A stretch of 27,467 nt of DNA from an uncultured Eubacteriales bacterium. GTDB lineage: Bacteria; Bacillota; Clostridia; Christensenellales; UMGS416. Below, one piece after another: positions 23,405 to 27,467 of this stretch. The DNA lies in assembly GCA_900542005.1 (NCBI GenBank), contig UQLW01000037.1, positions 1 through 27,467 on the forward strand. The letters are read 5' to 3'. Numbering within the stretch: the stretch's first letter is position 1; each line of letters opens with the position of its first letter. The position numbers and the translations under genes are program-made. Under the pieces are notes generated by a model, which was given only the letters and a program-made list of their open reading frames with translations, had not been told where the DNA came from and did no database searches.

Positions 23405-24490
23405 ATGAACGCCAATATCATCAGGCAGTATCGCAGAATTCATAATTGGGAAAACTTCTTTATTGATTCGGCTGTCTATTCGGTAGGACAATCTGCCGGT
23501 ATCGAATACGAAGATGGATTTCAACCGGTAGCGGCTGTCACAGGCGACCTGTTTGCCTATATGTATTCGAGTGAAAAACCCTGCGACAGTGGGATGACCA
23601 ATTACTTTTTTCTTCCGGAGGCCATAGAAAAGGCCTATTCCCTTTTTGGTTACGAGTGTATCTATCTCTCCAATCATGCAATCCAGGAAGATATCGACGC
23701 CGCGCTGGCTCAAATCCGCCGGTCCGTCGACCGCGGTATCCCGGTGTTCGCCTGGGGCTGCGGGGGCGTCGAGATGGAGGGAGGCAGCCGTTGGGATCCG
23801 CTGCCGGAGGGGTGCCTGATCGGCGGATACGACATGGACGACGGGATGATTTATGTCAACCTATATCCTGGCGAGGAACGGCTTGCCAGGACAAGCGCCG
23901 GCCATAGGCCGGGCGTGGACGAATACGGGTATACGGCGATTGATGCGGCATGCGCCTTGGCCACGACGAAGGGGCTTTTTATCCTGGGAGACAAGGCTGC
24001 AGAGCCGGATATGAGCGAGATTTACCGGGAGGTCCTGTTTGCCATCCCCCAATGGCTGGCTATGCCGGCGAAAGACGGCTATGCCTTTGGAGAGGAGGCC
24101 TTTGAACGTTGGGCGTTAACGCTGCAAAATGACGAATACTGGCAGGATGCTCAGATGGCTGAAGCCCATTGCTGGGATATGCATTGCAGCGCCTATTGCG
24201 CGATATGCACCTCCATTGGGGTCGGCGAAGGCGAAGGGATTGCCGGTTATATGCTTAAATTGTCCAGCGCGCTGCAGGATGTGCCGGAGGCGGAAGCGGC
24301 GCTGCCGCTCTTTATGAGGCTGCGGACGCTCAATCAAGCCATATGGACGTATCAGGGCGGCTTTATGCCTCCGTTTGACCGGCTGGCGGAGCATGAATAC
24401 CGGGCTCACATCGCTGACCTACTCCATGAAATGGGGAAGACCTGCCGCCAAATCCTGGCGGTGTTTTCGCCGGGGATGATCAATCTATAG
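23405..24490 (+). CDS. BtrH/C39-peptidase-like uncharacterised protein
   Basis: A 361-residue protein. The start at ATG 23405 is chosen because GGAGGAGG ends 6 nt upstream; the frame extends further up but without a domain. The N-terminal half (NWENFFIDSAVYSVGQSAG, GYECIYLSNHAIQEDIDAAL, RGIPVFAWG, GYDMDDGMIYVNLYPG) follows the pattern of BtrH N-terminal or C39-like papain-fold domains seen in natural-product and peptide-processing proteins. The equivalent of a catalytic cysteine is not clear at the usual N-terminal position, so it may bind a ligand and not cleave. The C-terminal part is helical and Cys-rich (AHCWDMHCSAYCAIC). Function unknown. Confidence 0.7.
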   Translation: MNANIIRQYRRIHNWENFFIDSAVYSVGQSAGIEYEDGFQPVAAVTGDLFAYMYSSEKPCDSGMTNYFFLPEAIEKAYSLFGYECIYLSNHAIQEDIDAALAQIRRSVDRGIPVFAWGCGGVEMEGGSRWDPLPEGCLIGGYDMDDGMIYVNLYPGEERLARTSAGHRPGVDEYGYTAIDAACALATTKGLFILGDKAAEPDMSEIYREVLFAIPQWLAMPAKDGYAFGEEAFERWALTLQNDEYWQDAQMAEAHCWDMHCSAYCAICTSIGVGEGEGIAGYMLKLSSALQDVPEAEAALPLFMRLRTLNQAIWTYQGGFMPPFDRLAEHEYRAHIADLLHEMGKTCRQILAVFSPGMINL

Positions 24491-24498
24491 GATCATAT

Positions 24499-24677
24499 CG
24501 AAGGGGGACGCGCCCCCCCAACAAAAAACAGGCAGATCCGTCTGCCTGTTTTTTTACGCCTGCATAGCGGCGGTTATTTGGGGCTGGTGACGTTCTGATC
24601 CTTCAGGATGACGTCGTGGGCGCCGCCTTCCACAATGCTGGTGGCCGAGACCAGGGTAAGGCGGGCCTTCTGCTGGA
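24499..24677. repeat. Duplicate of the IMP dehydrogenase 3' end and terminator
   Basis: About 179 bp match 26526-26704 at roughly 96 percent by eye, with a handful of substitutions and one-base changes in C and T runs. On the minus strand the copy still encodes the last IMPDH residues QQKARLTLVSATSIVEGGAH and DVILKDQNVTSPK, but nothing of the enzyme before that. It is a gene-end fossil and not a functional gene. Confidence 0.93.
24523..24555. terminator. Terminator (duplicate copy of the guaB terminator)
   Basis: A 14-bp stem AAAAAACAGGCAGA (24523-24536) with TCTGCCTGTTTTTT, tetraloop TCCG and seven T residues. It ends the BtrH/C39-like gene on the plus strand, but its sequence is a copy of the hairpin at 26549-26582 that ends the IMP dehydrogenase gene. 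Confidence 0.9.
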
Positions 24678-24680
24678 TTT

Positions 24681-24743
24681 CATCTATGCGGACGGCGAGA
24701 CGGCGGAGCGCGCCTAGGAGGAATATGAGCGGGAACCAGGGAA
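24681..24743 (+). repeat. Duplicate of an internal piece of the histidine phosphatase gene
   Basis: This segment matches 23048-23109 (coding for HYIYEDDETAERAYEEYER and flanks) with four substitutions and one extra G over about 63 bp. One change makes TAG from TAT, and the insertion shifts the frame, so it is not functional. It follows directly after the guaB-derived copy, forming a chimeric junction. Confidence 0.88.
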
Positions 24744-24760
24744 GGAGGGCAACAGAACAG

Positions 24761-24817
24761 ACGGCGCCTTTCAAGGCAGCCATGGACGGGCATGCGTCCG
24801 GCCCTGAAAGGCGCCGT
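24761..24817. repeat. Long inverted repeat with nested hairpin
   Basis: Perfect 13-bp arms ACGGCGCCTTTCA (24761-24773) and TGAAAGGCGCCGT (24805-24817) enclose a 5-bp hairpin (GGACG 24784-24788 with CGTCC 24795-24799). There is no strong T-tract on either side. It could be a weakened terminator of a lost gene or a recombination-prone cruciform. It lies between the mosaic repeats and the AT-rich epimerase gene. Confidence 0.7.
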
Positions 24818-24862
24818 ATCTTATCGCTTTTCCATCGGCAAACGAAGATAACAGAGGGTATT

Positions 24863-25828
24863 TTATTTTCGCGGTTTTAGTGTAATCAATCCTCTTTGGA
24901 TATAGCTCTTTATTGCAAGGTCGATGGTTTCAAGGCAGGTGTACTTCGGCTGATACTCCAGTAACTGCCGCGCTTTCTCGATGCTGAACACACCGCTTCT
25001 TGCGATATGGTAGTAGGTGTGATCGCACTCTTCAGGGTTGCCCTCGTATTCGCACCACTTATCCCATGGAAGAAATTTGATTTTCGGTTCGTAGCCGAAA
25101 TAATCATACATATGCCTGGCAAAGCCATAAAGCGTAATATGGGTTGCCGCCATAGCGTCAAAAGACTCGCCAAGGGACTGGCTCCTATGTGTGATTGCTT
25201 GATAGAATACTTGTGCTACATCGTAGCCGTGAACATGGTGCAGAATTTCCTGTCCAAAATTAGGCAGAGCGATTTCTTTTCCGTCTGCTATATCTTGGAA
25301 TACGCGCATAGAGGTATTCCCCCACGGATTGATGATCGTCCAGCCAGGCCCAGAAATCTGTCCCGGCATGATCACTGTGGCCGGAAAACCGCTCTTACGA
25401 TATTGCTGCTTCAAGTACATTTCACTGGCAAATTTGTCCTTGCCATAATCGTCAAGCGGCGCTTTTCGCCTATCATCAGGGTCAAATGGAATGGTCTCAG
25501 CCCTGCCGTGCGCCCAGCAGGAGGAGCAGTAGAGATACTGAGAAAGGCCTGTGCCGCTGAAGCCCTCGACGATTTTCTTTGTCTGTGCAATGCTGAAATT
25601 CACCAAATCAACAATAATGTCCGGCTCCATTGCCCTCAGCTTCTCGATGAATCCCGCATCGTTTTCACGGTCGAGCAGTACCCGTTTTACCTTATGCCAA
25701 GCAGGCGAGTCCTCATAGGGCTGTGACATGCTTCGGGTAATTGCGATTGTTTCATATCCGCCATCAATAAGCATGGGTACAAGATATGTCCCGATATGTC
25801 CGGCTGCTCCAATTACTACTACACGCAT
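24863..25828 (-). CDS. NAD(P)-dependent epimerase/dehydratase (extended SDR)
   Basis: A 321-residue protein of the extended short-chain dehydrogenase family. The Rossmann glycine motif is VVIGAAGHIGTYL (residues 4-16), the strand IIVDLVNF follows, the catalytic serine region is LYCSSCWAHGR, and the Tyr-x3-Lys pair is in DDYGKDKFA. Then come VIMPGQISGPGW and a C-terminal substrate lobe. It may act on a nucleotide sugar or another hydroxy compound; the substrate is not readable. AAGGAGG is about 7 nt before the ATG. Codon use is clearly AT-richer than in neighbouring genes, and it lies next to the mosaic duplication, so recent transfer is likely. Confidence 0.9.
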   Translation of the reverse strand: MRVVVIGAAGHIGTYLVPMLIDGGYETIAITRSMSQPYEDSPAWHKVKRVLLDRENDAGFIEKLRAMEPDIIVDLVNFSIAQTKKIVEGFSGTGLSQYLYCSSCWAHGRAETIPFDPDDRRKAPLDDYGKDKFASEMYLKQQYRKSGFPATVIMPGQISGPGWTIINPWGNTSMRVFQDIADGKEIALPNFGQEILHHVHGYDVAQVFYQAITHRSQSLGESFDAMAATHITLYGFARHMYDYFGYEPKIKFLPWDKWCEYEGNPEECDHTYYHIARSGVFSIEKARQLLEYQPKYTCLETIDLAIKSYIQRGLITLKPRK

Positions 25829-25869
25829 AGGGCCCTCCTTCTTAAACTCCAGTTTGTTGAACTCTGATT

Positions 25870-25898
25870 ATTATAGTATAGCGCCGCCGCAACCACAA
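25870..25898 (-). promoter_or_regulatory. Promoter of the epimerase gene
   Basis: On the minus strand TTGTGG (25893-25898), a 17-nt spacer and TATAAT (25870-25875) precede the epimerase start by about 42 nt. The -10 box is perfect and the -35 box is moderate. Confidence 0.6.
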
Positions 25899-25928
25899 GA
25901 GAGGCGGTATATGGGAGGCCATACAGGA

Positions 25929-26474
25929 TCAGACTAGAGGCGCTGCTTTGGCGTTCAGAATTTCCACCTGGACGCCCTCAAGCGACGCCAGCGCCCGGCG
26001 CTTATCGGCGGGATCGGGGCTGAGGGTGAGGGAGGCATCTACCGCGACCTCGGCCTGAGGCAGGGCGGCTTTGGCCAGTACGGCGTTGCTCAGCACACAG
26101 ATATGGGCCACGAGACCGGCCAGCACGACGCGTCCATAGCCCTGGGAGGCCAGGTGCTGGGCCAGGGCCAGGCTGCCGAAGGTTTCCTTTTCCCAAACGC
26201 GGTCCTCCCGCCGCAGCGCCTGGGCGGTTTTGCCATATAGCCGGTGCCCGTCCGTGCCCCTGATACAGTGTGGGATGGGGAGCTTGAGGCCCTCCGCCGT
26301 GGCCAGGTAGTCGGGGCCATGGGTATCAAGGGTAAAGAGGATATCCCAGCCCTGCGCACGGTAAGCCTCGATGGCGCGGGCCAGAGGGGCGTCCAGGCTG
26401 GAAGCCTCGGGAAAGCCCAGCGAGCCGGTTACAAAATCAACCTGATAATCGACGACGATAAACGCTTTTTTCAT
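25929..26474 (-). CDS. Isochorismatase-family cysteine hydrolase, nicotinamidase-like
   Basis: A 181-residue enzyme. The catalytic triad is Asp9 (VVDYQVDF), Lys96 (WEKETFGS) and Cys126 (AHICVLSNA). The metal site of nicotinamidases is also visible: Asp50 and His52 (TLDTHGPDY) and His69 (IPHC). With this metal site, nicotinamide deamidation to nicotinate is the most likely reaction, although other amide substrates occur in the family. GGAGGC lies about 6 nt before the ATG. It runs in the same direction as the epimerase but is separated from IMP dehydrogenase by a terminator. Confidence 0.88.
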   Translation of the reverse strand: MKKAFIVVDYQVDFVTGSLGFPEASSLDAPLARAIEAYRAQGWDILFTLDTHGPDYLATAEGLKLPIPHCIRGTDGHRLYGKTAQALRREDRVWEKETFGSLALAQHLASQGYGRVVLAGLVAHICVLSNAVLAKAALPQAEVAVDASLTLSPDPADKRRALASLEGVQVEILNAKAAPLV

Positions 26475-26548
26475 TGGAGAGCCTCCTTTTATCGATCATG
26501 AGCCTTATGGGCTTTACAGGGATACCGAAGGGGGACGCGCCCCCCAAC

Positions 26549-26582
26549 AAAAAACAGGCAGATCCGTCTGCCTGTTTTTTTT
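26549..26582 (-). terminator. Terminator of the IMP dehydrogenase gene
   Basis: A 14-bp stem AAAAAACAGGCAGA (26549-26562) with TCTGCCTGTTTTTT (26567-26580), tetraloop TCCG and T/A runs on both sides allow action in both directions. It lies 18 nt after the guaB stop. An almost identical hairpin is found at 24523-24555. Confidence 0.9.
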
Positions 26583-26600
26583 ACGCCTGCACAGCGGCGA

Positions 26601-27467
26601 TTATTTGGGGCTGGTGACGTTCTGATCCTTCAGGATGACGTCGTGGGCGCCGCCCTCCACGATGCTGGTGGCCGAGACCAGGGTAAGGCGGGCCTTCTGC
26701 TGGAATTCGGGGATGGTCAGCGCGCCGCAGTTGCAGAAGGTGGACTTGACCTTGCTCAGGGTCAGGCCGACGTTATCCTTCAGGCTGCCGGCATAGGGCA
26801 CATAGGAGTCGACGCCCTCCTCAAAGGAGAGCTTGGCCGCGCCGCCCATGTCGTAGCGCTGCCAGTTGCGGGCGCGGCTGCTGCCCTCGCCCCAGTACTC
26901 CTTCATATAGGTGCCGTTGACGTTGACCTTACGGGTGGGGGATTCGTCAAAGCGGGCAAAGTAGCGGCCCAGCATGACGAAATCCGCGCCCATGGCCAGC
27001 GCCAGCGTGACATGATGGTCATAGACAATGCCGCCGTCGGAGCAGATGGGGACATAGATGCCGGTTTCCTCATAATACTTATCCCGCTCCTTGGCAACCT
27101 CAATGACGGCGGTGGCCTGTCCGCGGCCAATGCCCTTGGTTTCGCGGGTGATGCAGATGGAGCCGCCGCCGATGCCGATCTTGACAAAGTCGGCTCCGGC
27201 CTCGGCCAGGAAGCGGAAGCCGTCCCGATCCACAACGTTGCCCGCGCCGATCTTGACGCTGTCGCCGTACCGCTCCCGGGCCCAGGCCAGGGTGCGGGAC
27301 TGCCACTCGGAATAGCCCTCGGAGGAGTCGATGCACAGGATATCGGCCCCAGCCTCCACCAGCGCAGGGATGCGCTCCTCATAATCACGGGTATTGATGC
27401 CCGCGCCTACGATGTAGCGCTTTTCCGCATCCAGCAGCTCGTTGGGGTTGGCCTTATGGTCGGAATA
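26601..27467 (-). CDS. guaB: IMP dehydrogenase (3' part; gene runs off the window)
   Basis: The last 288 codons are present; the reading frame is open to the window edge. It converts IMP to XMP with NAD, the first committed step of GMP synthesis. Visible are the IMP/NAD-binding segment CIDSSEGYSEWQ, GAGNVVD, the catalytic cysteine in GIGGGSICITRE, VPICSDGGIVYD, MLGRYFARFDESP, the Arg-Tyr flap pair in ARNWQRYDMGG and the terminal VKSTFCNCGALTI. Blocks such as IDSS.GYSEWQ, SICITRE.KGIGRGQATAV and YWGEGSSRARNWQRYD match the Tritrichomonas foetus enzyme as I recall it and differ from the usual bacterial form (DTAHGHS, SICTTR). Its 3' end is duplicated at 24499-24677. Confidence 0.93.
   Translation of the reverse strand, partial: YSDHKANPNELLDAEKRYIVGAGINTRDYEERIPALVEAGADILCIDSSEGYSEWQSRTLAWARERYGDSVKIGAGNVVDRDGFRFLAEAGADFVKIGIGGGSICITRETKGIGRGQATAVIEVAKERDKYYEETGIYVPICSDGGIVYDHHVTLALAMGADFVMLGRYFARFDESPTRKVNVNGTYMKEYWGEGSSRARNWQRYDMGGAAKLSFEEGVDSYVPYAGSLKDNVGLTLSKVKSTFCNCGALTIPEFQQKARLTLVSATSIVEGGAHDVILKDQNVTSPK

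Noticed and set aside
24574..24783. 69-codon minus-strand frame with an IMPDH C-terminus
   Set aside because: It is a fusion of a copied guaB end with antisense phosphatase sequence, without a start signal or an IMPDH active site.

Overview
The window looks like chromosomal DNA from a moderately GC-rich Bacillota, most likely a gut- or rumen-type Clostridia. The evidence is butyrate kinase, a C_GCAxxG_C_C protein, RlmA, a YtrA-type GntR/ABC operon, DUF1934 (YwiB), strong AGGAGG ribosome binding sites, sigma-A-like promoters and many hairpin-plus-T terminators. I see no rRNA or tRNA genes, CRISPR array, transposase or integrase.

Layout. (1) 1-5930: a structured leader, then one giant 1842-residue DUF11 repeat protein with an exact 123-residue period, closed by a strong terminator. 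(2) 6387-7876: a CE15-like esterase, DUF2200, and the first 25 codons of an MmcQ/YjbR gene that is cut off. (3) 7877 to about 10454: an AT-richer module with a LysR regulator and a YxjG/MetE-like methyltransferase. (4) 10455-13453 (minus): a DEDD exonuclease, then a gntR-ATPase-permease operon behind a consensus promoter that overlaps a palindromic operator. (5) 13486-14850: DUF1934, an ArgRS-like protein without a catalytic domain, and a Dabb protein. (6) 14902-17450 (minus): butyrate kinase, an ACT-domain protein and an EamA transporter. (7) 17765-22701: rlmA, C_GCAxxG_C_C, glycerophosphodiesterase, a PflA-like radical SAM protein and a P-loop kinase. The kinase is broken by an AT-rich insert that carries the decayed tail of an RlmD-type methyltransferase and one uncharacterised toroid-like protein. 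(8) 22722-24555: a histidine phosphatase and a BtrH/C39-like protein. (9) 24499-24817: a mosaic of duplicated gene ends. (10) 24863-27467 (minus): an AT-richer SDR epimerase, a nicotinamidase-like hydrolase and the 3' part of an IMP dehydrogenase resembling the Tritrichomonas foetus enzyme.

Themes. Three AT-richer modules (LysR/MetE-like, toroid protein, SDR) sit in a GC-richer backbone, and two of them abut truncated backbone genes. The mosaic at 24499-24743 joins the guaB 3' end and its terminator to an internal piece of the phosphatase gene. This is the junction expected from a tandem duplication of a segment running from about 23048 to 26704, followed by large deletions. The best candidates for new biology are the DUF11 protein, which has no visible signal peptide or anchor but seven cysteines confined to its last repeat, and the stand-alone ArgRS-like protein. 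All functional calls come from reading motifs; no database search was run.
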